Positions 45,761-56,814 of a stretch of DNA of 64,000 nt are shown one piece after another. The translations under genes were made by a program, and so were the position numbers. The first letter of the stretch is position 1. Every line of letters starts with the position of its first letter. The stretch is from Amyelois transitella (lineage: Eukaryota; Arthropoda; Insecta; Lepidoptera; Pyralidae). The notes beneath the pieces were generated by a model. It was not told where the DNA came from and ran no database searches. It worked only from the letters and a program-made list of their open reading frames with translations. The stretch covers positions 8,556,001 through 8,620,000 of the forward strand of contig NC_083520.1 of assembly GCF_032362555.1 (NCBI RefSeq), given 5' to 3'.

Positions 45761-47335
45761 CATTTCTTTTACATTTTGTGGAGCGAAATTGAGCCTTGGT
45801 ACAACAGTTATTGGGCGTGAAATCTATTGTAAATGTCCACCGTTTTGAAATTAAGTTCACGATTTTTATTGTTGGTAAATCGCATTTAGAATGGCGCCAA
45901 TCTTGACTCGTGGCTGTAGTTCGTGCTTGCCAACATTGTTTTTAATGTTTTTTTTCTATTGGGTTTTTAAATTGCTTAACTGGATTAAAAATATAATCAA
46001 AACTTCTTTCCTTTTTACATAGCGATAATTGATTGAAAATGCATGTTTGGCGTTTTCTCAGGAAATCACTATAAAACAAATTTGTGATTGGCTGCCAATA
46101 CGAGGAACGTCATTCTTATTTTGGGTAAAGTATCACATGAGAAGTTGAATAAAAAATATTATGAAATTATATTTTGGTATGAGCATTTTATATCAGCAAA
46201 TTTTAAGTAGGTACATTGTGTTTTAGGTATGCTAACTTACATTATGAATATGATGGTGCGATTGAAATTAGAGCTTAATGATGTTGGATGACCTTTGAGA
46301 GTCAAGTGATATTTTAGGCTAGCCACATACGAGTTGAGAAAATTAAACTTTGGCTTTATTTAATATCAAATTATAAGGCATTTTGATAATATATATGATA
46401 CATATATTCTAGCCTAAAATGCGCGAAGTGTATTGCAATTATGTAGATTTGTATCAATTTTTCAAACACCATCTTTTGATTCGATATTGAAAGCACACGA
46501 GAAATGACAGTGGCCATGAAACGTTTGGTTAGAAATATATTAACTTCTGTTATATTTATTTATTTAATTGATTTAGGATTTGGCAGAGGTGCTGAGCCTT
46601 TTACGTAAAACCCGCGACTTTCATTTTTGTTAAACCTGATAAATCGTGTTATTGTCGTTGACAGAAAATGGTACATTAGATGTTTTAAGTTTTAGCATAG
46701 TTTCAGCGTTCAAAGCGTTCAAACAACGAATAGACGTGCAGAGATATTTTTTGTATTATAAATATTCACAATAGTTGTAAGATTGGTTTACAGTATTCAT
46801 TTATTTTTGTTCTCTTTGGACTCTTAGTTTAGTGATAGGTTATAGACGGAAAACTTCACCGCCATTTTTTTCGAACCTCTGCCTTTTATTTTTTATTCTA
46901 CATTAATTTTGGATTAGCGAAGTTATTTTAATACCATTATTGCAACATTTGTGACAGCTCTTGCCTGCCCCAATGTTACCTGTCAAAGTTATATTGTTAT
47001 ACATAAGTACTTACTTATTTTCTGTTATAGAAACTATTTTCTTACAATGTCCGTGTTATGTAATTTCTAATTTATGTTTGTGACCCCTTGAGTAGAATGT
47101 TAGAAAGCGATGCTTTAAGTTGGACCACCTATTTATTTAGTAGACATTTTTTTTTATTTCTCAGGTTTTGCCAATATATTTTGATAGCAAGATAGCAAGC
47201 AATAATGACAAACATAGTTATACACAGACACACACACACAGACAAGGGCGAGACACAACCAACATGTCAGATGGACAATGTATAAAATATTAATACTAGA
47301 CATACTAGATTATAATGTAAATGTTAAGGAATAAA
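45761..47335 (+). promoter_or_regulatory. Clic: Clic 3'UTR and poly(A) signal
   Basis: About 1.6 kb of AT-rich non-coding DNA follows the stop. AATAAA at 47330-47335 is a plausible end signal, but earlier hexamers could also be used. A short (CA)n tract lies near 47226-47240. Confidence 0.5.
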
Positions 47336-47904
47336 GCTGGATAAATATTATTTTTTTGTTTGTGTTTTATTTTTTTCACCTTTTGTTTCCTTGGTTTTGC
47401 TTTATAGAATTTCTGTTTATTTTTTAGATTTTTGATGTCTTAATGACTTCTTGATTTTTATGTGCTTCTCGTAAAAATATGTGTAAAATAGGTACCTACT
47501 GAATACAATTATATATTTTTAATTCTGATTTTTATTCTTTTAATTTGTGGTGCCAAATAAGTCCAATATACCAACGCTCTAGTAAAACTTTTTATACCTA
47601 GTTACGTGAATTTATTCTTAAATGCTTCTTGCGAGCGTTGTCTAAGTAATAAGTGCTAATTTGTGTAAAATTACGTGTGCCTTGCTTAGCTTTGATTAAC
47701 TAATATATAATTTTTGTAAATTTTATAAAATAACCTTACATTAGTTTTGTACTTTAATAAACATTTTTCTAAAATAAAAGTAACAGTTTAATTTGTAACC
47801 ATCGTAAAAGTACATCGTAAAAAGTTATCAAAATAATATATCGGGTGGGTCATTCATCCACAAGTAATGGAAGTGGAGACATGTTACCAGAAATGTACCT
47901 ACAT

Positions 47905-48555
47905 TCAAGATGTGATCATAATTTTCTTTCGCTTCGTTATGTCATTGTTATAAATATCTTTGGATAACGCACAATTTAAAAATACATGTGTTATGTAGGC
48001 TGTTAGGCCCTTGATAATGTATTTATCTGCGGCAAACACCGGCAGGAGGAAGCCATTACTTTTGCCAGAGAACTGGTTGTTGGGATCACAAAGCACTTCT
48101 ATAGCCACTGTGAACACTTCTGCGACTTTTTTGCTGTCCACGTTCAAATCCGAATCAGCCAATTCTTCGACGGAAGCAATGACGGGAGTGACTAATATCT
48201 TATTGTCCCGCCCCGGGAAGGACGGCCCGTGACCCCAAATATCCAATTTCTCTGGTTTCAAACCTATGTCGTTCTCTGTAAGTCTACAAGCGGTTTCTAT
48301 TATCGTCTCGTCTTGAATGTTTTTTCCCCCGGGAAATGAGATTTCGCCTTTAGTGTACCATAAATGTTGTGATCTCACGGTGTAAAGTAGTGATGGTATC
48401 CCGTCCACTCTGCACAGAGGCACCAAGGCAGCCTCGTTTTCAGAAGGCAGCTTGCTCAAGCTGGTCACGGGATATCTTTTGAATTTCCACATACAATGCT
48501 GCCGAGTGGCCAGAGAAAACAAATTTTCTATACTATTTGCCGCTTTTGCACACAT
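47905..48555 (-). CDS. Nudix CoA-diphosphatase-like protein, degraded Nudix box
   Basis: Intronless 216-aa frame starting at a true ATG. It has the CoA-pyrophosphatase signature ALVPLCRVDGIPSLLYTVRS followed by ISFPGGK, as in NUDT7/NUDT8, which split CoA or its derivatives. The Nudix box should read GX5EX7REUXEEXGU; here it reads G-KNIQD-E-TIIETAC-RLTENDIGL, so the REUXEE catalytic part is RLTEND. The Mg2+-binding glutamates are replaced by L, N and D. The fold outside the box is kept (PGRDNKILVTPVIA, GLTAYITHVFL), which argues for a maintained pseudoenzyme rather than a dying gene. No C-terminal peroxisome signal (ends KKIMITS). Divergent from the intact Nudix gene at 49587. Confidence 0.85.
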   Translation of the reverse strand: MCAKAANSIENLFSLATRQHCMWKFKRYPVTSLSKLPSENEAALVPLCRVDGIPSLLYTVRSQHLWYTKGEISFPGGKNIQDETIIETACRLTENDIGLKPEKLDIWGHGPSFPGRDNKILVTPVIASVEELADSDLNVDSKKVAEVFTVAIEVLCDPNNQFSGKSNGFLLPVFAADKYIIKGLTAYITHVFLNCALSKDIYNNDITKRKKIMITS

Positions 48556-49586
48556 CTCGGAAAGATACGGAAGGTACCAATCAAGTTTTTTATCACGATA
48601 ATTTGTACCTATATGGAAAATTGAGATAAGATGCTATATAATTGTTTTGGTTGGTGTTTTCATTTTTTGACAATATAATTTTTTAAATAGGTCCTGAAAT
48701 ACTGATAAAAACCTTACTGTAAATTTAAACCTAAAAATATGTTGTCCATGCTCGGAAACGCGTTTATTAGGTCATCTTAGATATAAATTATCTATTATAT
48801 CATTAAGTAGGTACCTACCTATTTATTATTATTATTACTATCTAGGCCATCAGTGAATCCAACTATTTAACCTTCTCTAAAAATATATCCTGGCGTTAAG
48901 GAGAACCCGGGACCAACGTTTAACCACGATCCAGGCGAGCTCCTGATTATTATCAGAGACAATTTTTGTTCATACATTGTCTTATACACATAAAATCACG
49001 CCACGCCTCTTCCCCTGAGGGGTAGGCTGATATTTCCACTTGCCACGTTCCCTGCTTACTTATTTCGCTTCATGCATATTCTTAGCTCTCTCAATTAAAC
49101 GGACGGTGGGTTCAGGTAGGTATCTACTCATTCTCTGACCTTTCGTCAGGGCGTCGCCGATTTGATCAAGGTTACGTTCATATTACTTCCCTTTTAAGTA
49201 TTACGCTATGTTTACTGAAGTGAACTTAGTATACTGATACATCATACAGTTTTAATCGGCCATTACAGTATTTCGATATTTTTATAAGCCTTGCTCGATT
49301 GCCATATTTTAACAAACTGTAGTTTGCCGCCTTTGCCTACCCTAGAGGTCGCCGTCAACGTCAAAGTCATGTCATGTCATATCATCACTCATTGCAGTGA
49401 AGTGAAGAAGAGAAGAGAATTAGCAATCAAAGTTTCAAAGTCTAACAATTAATTAAATTGTTATTTATCACAAATACTTTGGACTTTAGACTGAAAGAAA
49501 GATAAATTACATATGTTATTGTGTATTTTTTACATGCGTACGCGATTGTTTCTACGTTTTATGACCACAAGATTCCAACAACCATT
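48556..49586. other. intergenic between divergent Nudix genes
   Basis: About 1 kb that should hold both promoters; no TATA box was picked out. A decayed RTE-like LINE fragment lies at 48990-49180. Confidence 0.5.
48990..49180 (-). mobile_element. decayed RTE-like LINE 3' end
   Basis: Minus-strand copy of the LINE end: AAATCACGCCACGCCTCTTC, GGGGTAGGCTGATATTTCCA and GATTTGATCAAGGTTACGTTC-type sequence, with several indels. Older than the copy at 38089-39693. Confidence 0.75.
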
Positions 49587-50246
49587 ATGTCGTTTTCTCC
49601 TCGAACTTTATTATCAAAAATGGCACGAGATCGCTGCATAGCGAATATAAAAGAGCTCCCGATGTTTATACAGAATGATGATGGGAATAAAAAGGTGTAT
49701 GCTTCTGTTTTAGTGCCACTGTGTATTGTTAAAGAAGAGGTCTGTTTACTGTACACACTAAGGTCTTCAAATCTTAAAAATCACAGCGGACAAGTTTCAT
49801 TTCCTGGTGGGAAAATTGATGAGGGCGAGACTGAAATTGACGCAGTACTCCGCGAAACACACGAAGAAATCGGTTTTAATACAGAAGATGTTGAAATCTG
49901 GGCCAAAATGCCCTTTATTCAAGGTCGAGATAAAAAAATGATTATACATCCCATCGTTGGACTATTAAATAACCTAGATGTGGATAAATTGGTACCTAGT
50001 GTTGATGAAGTTGATGATGTATTCACAGTTCCTATGAAAGATCTTTGTGATGTTGAAAAACAGGGTCACTTTCAACATGAAAATCTCATTTTACCTGTGT
50101 ACACATCCGGAAAGCATAGAATTTGGGGGATCACAGGAGTTATTACACATTTGTTCCTTCAATGTTTTCTACCAGACAATTTATATACAACTGACTTTAT
50201 GCGTAAAAGATATAGAATAAGTGAACTGATGCCATCGAAATTATAA
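49587..50246 (+). CDS. peroxisomal CoA diphosphatase, Nudix family
   Basis: 219 aa, single exon. The frame is open further upstream (to a GTG at 49521), but the first ATG is at 49587 (MSFSPRTLLSKMARDRC). It has the CoA-diphosphatase region VPLCIVKEEVCLLYTLRSSN then HSGQVSFPGG, and a perfect Nudix box G-KIDEG-E-TEIDAVL-RETHEEIGF. The last three residues are SKL, a canonical type 1 peroxisomal targeting signal, as in mammalian NUDT7. Inferred role: hydrolysis of CoA and CoA derivatives to phosphopantetheine forms and 3',5'-ADP in the peroxisome. A poly(A) signal follows at 50276-50281. Confidence 0.92.
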   Translation: MSFSPRTLLSKMARDRCIANIKELPMFIQNDDGNKKVYASVLVPLCIVKEEVCLLYTLRSSNLKNHSGQVSFPGGKIDEGETEIDAVLRETHEEIGFNTEDVEIWAKMPFIQGRDKKMIIHPIVGLLNNLDVDKLVPSVDEVDDVFTVPMKDLCDVEKQGHFQHENLILPVYTSGKHRIWGITGVITHLFLQCFLPDNLYTTDFMRKRYRISELMPSKL

Positions 50247-50275
50247 TTTTTCAAAGAATTTCTTTCCATATTGGA

Positions 50276-50281
50276 AATAAA
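50276..50281 (+). promoter_or_regulatory. poly(A) signal of the CoA diphosphatase gene
   Basis: AATAAA 30 nt after the stop codon. Confidence 0.6.
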
Positions 50282-51384
50282 TTCTGAAAGGTCCAACGGA
50301 GGAAGCCAGAGCTATAAAAAAGACGAGTTAAAGGTGATGGCAAGACTTGACCTCAGTAATGAGACAAAATAAATAGGTACATAAATAAAAATCATATAAT
50401 GATTAATTATTGCCTTTTAAATACTGGGAGTGCAGGAGTGGTATAAGGGCGGTGTTTTGGTCTGCAATGAGGCTAAGATATCTGTATAATCTTTAAAAAA
50501 AAACAACTTTAGTGCAATTGTGAAATGTATGCATAAGAAAAAATGTACGCAAACACTTAACAGATAATAAAATGAAATATATTTTTATGGATCAATTTTA
50601 TCTTATGAAGAATTGTTTGTTTTGTTTTTTCTTGTTTGGACTAGTCATGGATTAGTTGTTCAATTAATTTTCTTTTGTTACATATTTACCTTAACATAAA
50701 AAAATACTAAGTACATAATCAGTATTTAAATATTTATGCTACAAGTTAAAAACATGCAAAAGTTTTTTTAGAAAAAGAGTTAAATTTATTTATGTCATGA
50801 TTTTGATGACAAAAAATATTAATTGTTAATTGAAACGTTTTTGTAAGTAGGTAATTTTGAGTGGGTATGTAAATTGTATATATATACAGTATTGTATTCA
50901 ATTATTATGTAAATCCAGGTGTATTTTTTATGTACTTCTCTCTCATTTCCTTATAATTTATATACATGCATACAATAAAGTCTGCAAATTATACTTAATT
51001 TTTCAATCAATTTTATGTTAGAAATAGTATCAAGATTATATGTATGACAAAATAACACTTCTTGTTTGATTGCATATTTGGAAAAAAAATTTGATTCACA
51101 TGCATACACATAATCTCTTCTATATCCTTTGTGGGGTAGACAGAGCCAACAGTCTTGAAAATACTAATAGGCCATGTATAGCTGGTTTTAACGTTTTAAT
51201 TTACTAAATAAATTAAACAATTAAAATTTCGCGCATCGATTACACAAACAATCTTTCGATTATCCAAACGTAAAATGCTCAGGTACAATTATTTAAACTT
51301 TAAACAGGAAGATAAGAGGAAATCGATACAGTTTAATTATCCTCAAGAGGTACTTCATGCTGTATGTGTGGTACTCATTGCAAG
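50282..51384. other. intergenic
   Basis: AT-rich, no gene seen. A family A fragment (+) lies at 51100-51186 (AGACAGAGCCAACAGTCTTG). Confidence 0.55.
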
Positions 51385-51391
51385 TATATAA
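51385..51391 (+). promoter_or_regulatory. possible TATA box of Kazal gene 1
   Basis: TATATAA lies 104 bp upstream of the proposed start codon of the first Kazal gene. This would give a 5'UTR of some 80 nt. Position is plausible, but AT-rich DNA makes chance matches common. Confidence 0.35.
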
Positions 51392-51494
51392 CATTGCGAA
51401 GAGCACCGTGAAAGTGTGGTGTACGCGCGCTAGCAACGAGAAACGCATACTTAAGTGCAAGTTTTGTGTTATATTTTATTCATATACATACGCA

Positions 51495-51510
51495 ATGGAT
51501 AGCAAATTTT
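51495..51510 (+). CDS. Kazal gene 1, 16-nt first coding exon
   Basis: Encodes MDSKF plus one base; donor GTAAGT. Chosen because phase and signal-peptide continuity fit exon 2 and because the other two Kazal genes show the same layout. Confidence 0.65.
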
Positions 51511-52694
51511 GTAAGTTTTTTTATTTATTTTTTTGTGGGTAGTGTTTTGATTTTGTTTATCATTATTTCTGTTCAAAAGCGCAAACAATGAAATTAGCTA
51601 AAACAAGTAGATGCCCATCTGTATGTAAGTATGTATCTATGTGTGAAAGTTTTCACCATTTACATTCCCCAGTTTTTTGGAAGAAGCACGGGTTTAGATA
51701 ACCATGCTTATGACCACATTCTAGATAGGGTAAACACAACTCTCCTTTTGCCTCGTTTACCCTGAAGGGTTGGGATTTCTCTTGTGGACGATGGACTAGC
51801 AGCTTGTCGCTGTTTGAATCTCAAATCCATCATAAAGCCGTACAGCTGAACGGGTCCTTTCAGTCTTTTCAAGACTATAGGCCTTGTCTACCCCGCAAGG
51901 GATATATATATATAAATACCTACCTATATGTGTGTTTATAATAGTAACAGCTTTAATTACGTATGCATAAGTAACTACAATTAATTTCAGAGAATCAAAT
52001 AAGATTCTCTTAAATGATGATCTGAAAATCATCAGAATTTTTACCTTCGTTATTAGCACATACCTGCTCTAAAATGGGTTCTACTCGTAGAATGCTCTCC
52101 CTTTAGCCATGCTTCAGACGTTATTCATCGAGATGGTCCTTGGACTTATGTAGATTTAACAAAGCATTGTCATCCTATAGGTACTTTACCATTACACAAT
52201 ATAAGGAAGTTCTTTAAGAAGGAAGTTATGAATCGATATAGGAATCTCCTTATTTTACCCAAGTTAACATACAGCTACGCAGTACCTAAATATATAAAAT
52301 GCAAAGAAACTAACTGCCTGGTCCCACCAAGTCTTCATCCACGTCTGGCGTTTGTTGCCTCTAGCTGGGGTCAGAATGACCAATCAATGAACATGATCAT
52401 AAGGGAAAAAGTTCCCACAGTAACGGTATACACATTACCATGCGGCCATTTATTATACCTACCTTCTTTTTTCCAGTATTAGTTCTGTTCCTCGCGGTCA
52501 CAATGAACTGCCTTGCGGAGCCCCAATGGAGTCACGAATCCTGCCCGTGTCCCCGGGTCTATACCCCAGTTTGTGCTTCCAATGGACAGACCTACAACTC
52601 CTACTGCGAATTCCAATGCCACCTGAGCCAGTTACAAGACCTGGGCCATGATCTGCACGTTGTTAGGGGCGGCAGATGTGGCGGCGGCTTTTAG
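51495..52694 (+). CDS. secreted single-domain Kazal inhibitor
   Basis: Proposed exons 51495-51510 and 52477-52694 (77 aa). Exon 2 begins after CTTTTTTCCAG in phase 1. The matching exon 1 is ATGGATAGCAAATTTT before GTAAGT, giving signal peptide MDSKFLLVLFLAVTMNCLA. An unspliced ATG at 52440 is open too, but its first codons overlap the polypyrimidine tract. The mature part has one Kazal domain: spacing C-x1-C-x7-C-x10-C-x3-C-x19-C, with VCASNGQTYNSYC. The likely P1 residue (second after Cys2) is Arg, suggesting trypsin-like targets such as digestive or clotting/prophenoloxidase proteases. It ends GGRCGGGF. AATAAA at 52857-52862. Confidence 0.82.
51760..51910 (-). repeat. family A dispersed repeat (fragment)
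   Basis: Minus-strand head region: CAGTCTTTTCAAGACTATAGG to GTCTACCCCGCAAGGGATAT, with part of the middle. It lies inside the proposed intron of Kazal gene 1. Confidence 0.75.
52477..52694 (+). CDS. Kazal gene 1, exon 2 (inhibitor domain)
   Basis: Completes the signal peptide and encodes the six-cysteine Kazal domain and stop TAG. Confidence 0.85.
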
Positions 52695-53059
52695 ATCTCG
52701 TTCAAATACATCGCAATATTTTTAAACTGTTGTTGTAATATTATACCTAAAGGTTATATTTTTCAACAGAATTATAAGAGGTTCTCAATTTGTTGGAGTC
52801 TTGTTTCTTGCAAGAGTTGGGATGGGATAATTAGACTAAGTGTGAAATTATGCGATAATAAATATATAATAATAGTCAAGTATTCATTGTTATCATTTAC
52901 TTATTTTAATTCAAGAATTAATTATTGTGTTCGTTCTGTGTTTTCTTCTTGCTTATAAGATCAGGTATGATTACATTAGTAAAAACTAGGGATCAGTTTA
53001 GTGAGCGGATGTGATCTTAGACAAGGAGTTTTCTCTTCCACGTGTTCTGCTGTCTTCAG

Positions 53060-53280
53060 TCAATGAAAGTCTGGGGCAGGTGGTAGTCGTGAGCATTCTA
53101 TCTCTGAGAGAGCAGGCTGACTATTCTCTCTCAAGTACTTCTGTCTACATTCGTATGTGCATATGTTCCTATAGCGGACGAAGTCCGATGCACAAATGGG
53201 GTCGTATTGCGAAGTGCAGTAACATTCATACTCTCTCCATACGGCTGACGACATGGTGCATGTAAGAGCTAGTATGATTA
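53060..53280 (-). CDS. Kazal gene 2, exon 2
   Basis: Phase-1 exon carrying the end of the signal peptide, the six-cysteine domain and a short tail (SRLPPAPDFH). Confidence 0.8.
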
Positions 53281-53639
53281 CTGAAATAAATGGATAAAAC
53301 AAGAGTGAGACTAGATAGCGATCGGAAAGTAATATAACGATGATGTTCGTGTGTTGTTCGTCTTGTCTTCTTTCTGTAAGGATCCAACCATTATAAGTAA
53401 AAAGGGCATTCAGTCTAAACTACTTACTACGTCTAAATTTAAAATATGAAAGAGGATCTTAACTTAAAAGGTCAACTATGGTTGGTTAAGCCCCATCGTT
53501 TGAAAGAAATTAATAATGTTAGTACCTATGTCAATTTTCCCACACATTTCATATCAACAAAACAAAACACATAGCCTAAACTTGTACAACTTTACTATTA
53601 GAACGTTTCATAAAACTTACAGATTTTGCAACTCATCAT
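53060..53639 (-). CDS. secreted single-domain Kazal-like protein
   Basis: Proposed exons 53639-53621 and 53280-53060 on the minus strand (79 aa). The open frame of exon 2 begins at a non-ATG codon; a good acceptor (CCATTTATTTCAG) opens it in phase 1, and an upstream exon ATGATGAGTTGCAAAATCT before GTAAGT fits. The signal peptide would be MMSCKILIILALTCTMSSA. The mature part has Kazal spacing C-x1-C-x7-C-x10-C-x3-C-x17-C, but the usual SDGxTY core reads SDFVRY (Gly to Phe, Thr to Arg), and P1 is Ser. It may be a non-inhibitory or altered-specificity Kazal-like protein. Convergent with Kazal gene 1; 365 bp lie between their stops. Confidence 0.75.
53621..53639 (-). CDS. Kazal gene 2, 19-nt first coding exon
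   Basis: Encodes MMSCKI plus one base before GTAAGT. The split codon joins to TTA (Leu) with exon 2. Two adjacent ATGs exist; the upstream one is used here. Confidence 0.6.
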
Positions 53640-56580
53640 TAATGTAGGTAACTGTTTATTTTACCGCAACGGATCACACGGTTCCAAAGACGTCTCACAT
53701 TACCTAAAGCGCAACATTTCTCTCTTTTTGGAAATAAACAAGTTTTTTAAAAGAGCGCATGGAAATTCGGATATCGATTTATCAGCTACATTTTCCGGTC
53801 GATAGTAAGAGCTTAGATATGAACATTGCCAATTAAATGCCTTAATTTACCCTAATTAAGACATTAATTGCTGCTCTCAATAAATATAAAGTAGTTTAAT
53901 CATGTTTTTATCTAAGTACTGAACTAAACTGAAAAATATTCTTATTTTTCCTTTTTTCCCGTATTTCATTTGCATTTACGTATTAGGTACATTACCTAAC
54001 ACTAATCAATGCTTGACACTGTAAGGCCTGTGCGTTCATCTACCTTTCGCGTCATATAGGGGCATTTAACGTCATTTTATGATCCTTGGTTTAAAGATAA
54101 CTTTTAAAATTAACTAAGGTAAACCTACCTATTTTGTAAAGCAGTAAAAAATGGGTTACTTACAGAACTAAAAAAATTGATGGTGATGACTTATTTTGAT
54201 TTCGCCAGGCACCAGGCAAGCTAGTTGCAATTGCGAGTTTATGATGCAAGTCCTATGACAGTTCCTGGGTACCTTGATATCAGTGGCCCTTAGGTTTCCT
54301 CAATTTCGGCTTGATCACTTGTAAAGTAGATTATTTACTGCATGTATGAATGCGAAGAGCAAATGACCGGGTCAAATCTAAAGGTAAAGCTTCAGCTAAC
54401 AACGTGCGAACTAAGCACGAAACAAAACGCTGTTTGATCTTTTAAAATACCAAAATTTGTTACTTGGGAGGTAGGATTGAAGGAAACCCCAAATTAGAGG
54501 CTACTACAATACAAATTATATAATACAAGTAAATTTATAAAGTGACTAAATGAAGCAAAATGAACCTTACCCCGGTATTGTTATTGAAAGTGCCTATTCC
54601 TGTTATCATCAATGACATCCATAGGAAAGAGATAGAGTGGTCCTATTTTAAAATGCCGGGAATCGAACGACAGAATTTTTCTTTGAATATCCCTTGATAA
54701 TGTAAAGAAAATATAAAAAAAGTTTTTTTCTGTTGTGCAGTATTTGGTTTTACGAAAGTCCTCATATATATTTGGGTTCTACTGGTTCTACATATATAGG
54801 TGTAGTAAGTATAGGTAAATAAATGTGATTGCCTAATTATTATCTGACACTAGAGTCATTAAAGTTGACCATAATCATAACATGTTATCTACATAAATAT
54901 AATGCAATGGTTTTATCGTTTGACAGTCATGATAGGTCACAGATATTGAAACCTTGATGCTGTACCATTAGATAATTGACCTGAAAAAATATCTTAAAAT
55001 ATAATAAAAGGTGCATCTAAATGAAAAAAAAAAAATATACTTGAGGAGGAATAAGCAACAAACGAAATCAACAGGGTTTTACGGACCACATAAAGATGAG
55101 CGAAAATTCCGCTTTTGCAGACAAATACTTGATAGCCCTGACATATCAGGGCACGAAAAACTGCATGCCTCGTCAACAAGAACCTTCGTGTCACTGTAAA
55201 GTCGATGTAAAGATAACTAATTGAGGAAAACACGAAAGCAATTTGCAGTACCAACACCTTACCAACTGGAATGTGTACGATGAACAAATATTAAGTCTCC
55301 AAATAAGTATTACACAATAAGTTTACAATTGTCGGTTTTCACGTTCGCCGGTAACTAAAGTTACTATTGGTTTCTCCGGAATCTTATCACTGGTTCCAGA
55401 AAACTCGAACTTTACTAGGTATTGCATGAAGTTTGTTGACGGAAAATATTTCGTTGAATTTTCCTATTTTGCATTGGTATTTACATATAGTCACGTCTTT
55501 ATTCCCTACGGGGTAGACAAGCAGAGTCAACGGTGTTGAAAAGACTGCAGGCCACGTTTAGCTTATGGAATTGAGAATATAAATAAATACATTTAGTTAC
55601 TTCTTTATAATTCTGTATATTTATACCTTAATCACATCTTTATGAGTACTTACGAGTAAGGCAGAGCCAAAAATCTAAAAAACAAGTAGGATAATAAGTA
55701 CCTTATAAATTTTGTGCGCATTGTCATCCTTTTCTATGTAATGGATTATTTTACCAGTGAATTCTAACTACACATGTTTATTATTATGACATTACATTAG
55801 TAAATGCATAATAATTCATACTAAATTGATTCACACCACTCAAGAAGGTAGGTAATCTGTAAACCTAGTACTTACGTGTAATTAAAAATAGTATAATAAT
55901 ATAATATAAAATGTATGTTATAAATGTGGGTTTCACCTAGGTTCAATCCAGTCATGGTTCAGCCCCCCAGATAATAAGGACCTTACTGTATACTTCACAA
56001 CCGGGTCTCTTAGTCTTCACTGGAGGAGGACCTATCCTATCCCCCCATAAGTCATATTTATTCAGTTCCAGTAAGTATATCTTATCGCTTTTAAGAATAA
56101 TGAAATTGTGAAAGAGTCCCAACCAACTCAGCATAAGCCAACTGTATACATCTGGTACTATCTCCCGTTGAAGCTCATGTAGACTTTACGGCATTCATTT
56201 TATTTTGAAGACCAACAACCATTTTGATAAAACATGTAGGTACCTATATGTAATGTATCCACAAAAAAATATGAATAAAATATATATTATAAGGTAAGTC
56301 CTATGTTGTCTATAATATTACATAGGTACTCACCCTTATTATTATAAGATTATAATATTTTATACGATTTTTAAACTAGAAACCTCGGGACATCAGGGAC
56401 AGTGGAATGGTCGTCTCAAATCTGCCGGAAACACAATCTAAGTGTCCACTTCAGAAGCTTTTTCAAATTGGCGCGAATTTGAAAAAAAGAAATTCTTTTT
56501 TTTTATTTTAAAGCTTAGATCTCGCAAATACGTATTGTAAAAAACAATTCCGAAGAGTTACAAGATGTTTGTTTACGAGC
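53640..56580. other. intergenic within the Kazal cluster
   Basis: No supported gene. It contains a family A tail at about 54599-54665 (ATCCATAGGAAAGAGATAGA) and a family A head at 55490-55570 (+). A cysteine-bearing minus-strand stretch near 55100-55200 is discussed under rejected items. Confidence 0.5.
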
Positions 56581-56588
56581 TGACGTCA
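56581..56588 (+). promoter_or_regulatory. palindromic CRE-like site
   Basis: TGACGTCA, the full consensus CREB/ATF element, 64 bp upstream of the TATA box of the seven-domain Kazal gene. Confidence 0.5.
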
Positions 56589-56651
56589 GCGGCGACTCAC
56601 GGGGCATTCCGCCTGCAGGATCGCAAGCTCCGTGCGGCATTTTGTAATCAC

Positions 56652-56658
56652 TATATAA
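56652..56658 (+). promoter_or_regulatory. TATA box of the seven-domain Kazal gene
   Basis: TATATAA followed by AC, 147 bp before the ATG. Transcription would start near 56685, giving a 5'UTR of about 120 nt. Confidence 0.6.
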
Positions 56659-56804
56659 ACTGCCACTAGGCCACTGTACCAGCATATCACAACTGAGAGT
56701 CGACTGGATCGCAGACACAGATTTTTCACAAAGTGCAATAACTTGTGATAACGCGCGGTTAACATTGTAGGCATTTGTTTGTAAAATCTATTTTAGCAAT
56801 TAAC

Positions 56805-56814
56805 ATGATTTACG
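56805..56814 (+). CDS. seven-domain Kazal gene, 10-nt first coding exon
   Basis: MIY plus one base; strong donor GTAAGT. Without it exon 2 has no ATG in frame before the first domain. Confidence 0.85.

Noticed and set aside
52440-52476. ATG at 52440 as start of Kazal gene 1 without an intron
   Set aside because: The first 12 codons contain a polypyrimidine tract and CAG acceptor, and the neighbours have a phase-1 intron at the same place. Kept only as an alternative.
53011-53265. 84-codon + strand frame
   Set aside because: Antisense to the Kazal-like gene at 53060-53280 and not protein-like.
55085-55200. Minus-strand stretch reading SDTKVLVDEACSFSCPDMSG, with C-x3-C as in Kazal domains
   Set aside because: Cysteine spacing to the SD core is off by one, the N-terminal C-x-C is missing, and a TAG lies shortly upstream. 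It may be a scar of a fourth Kazal gene, but the evidence is too thin to annotate.
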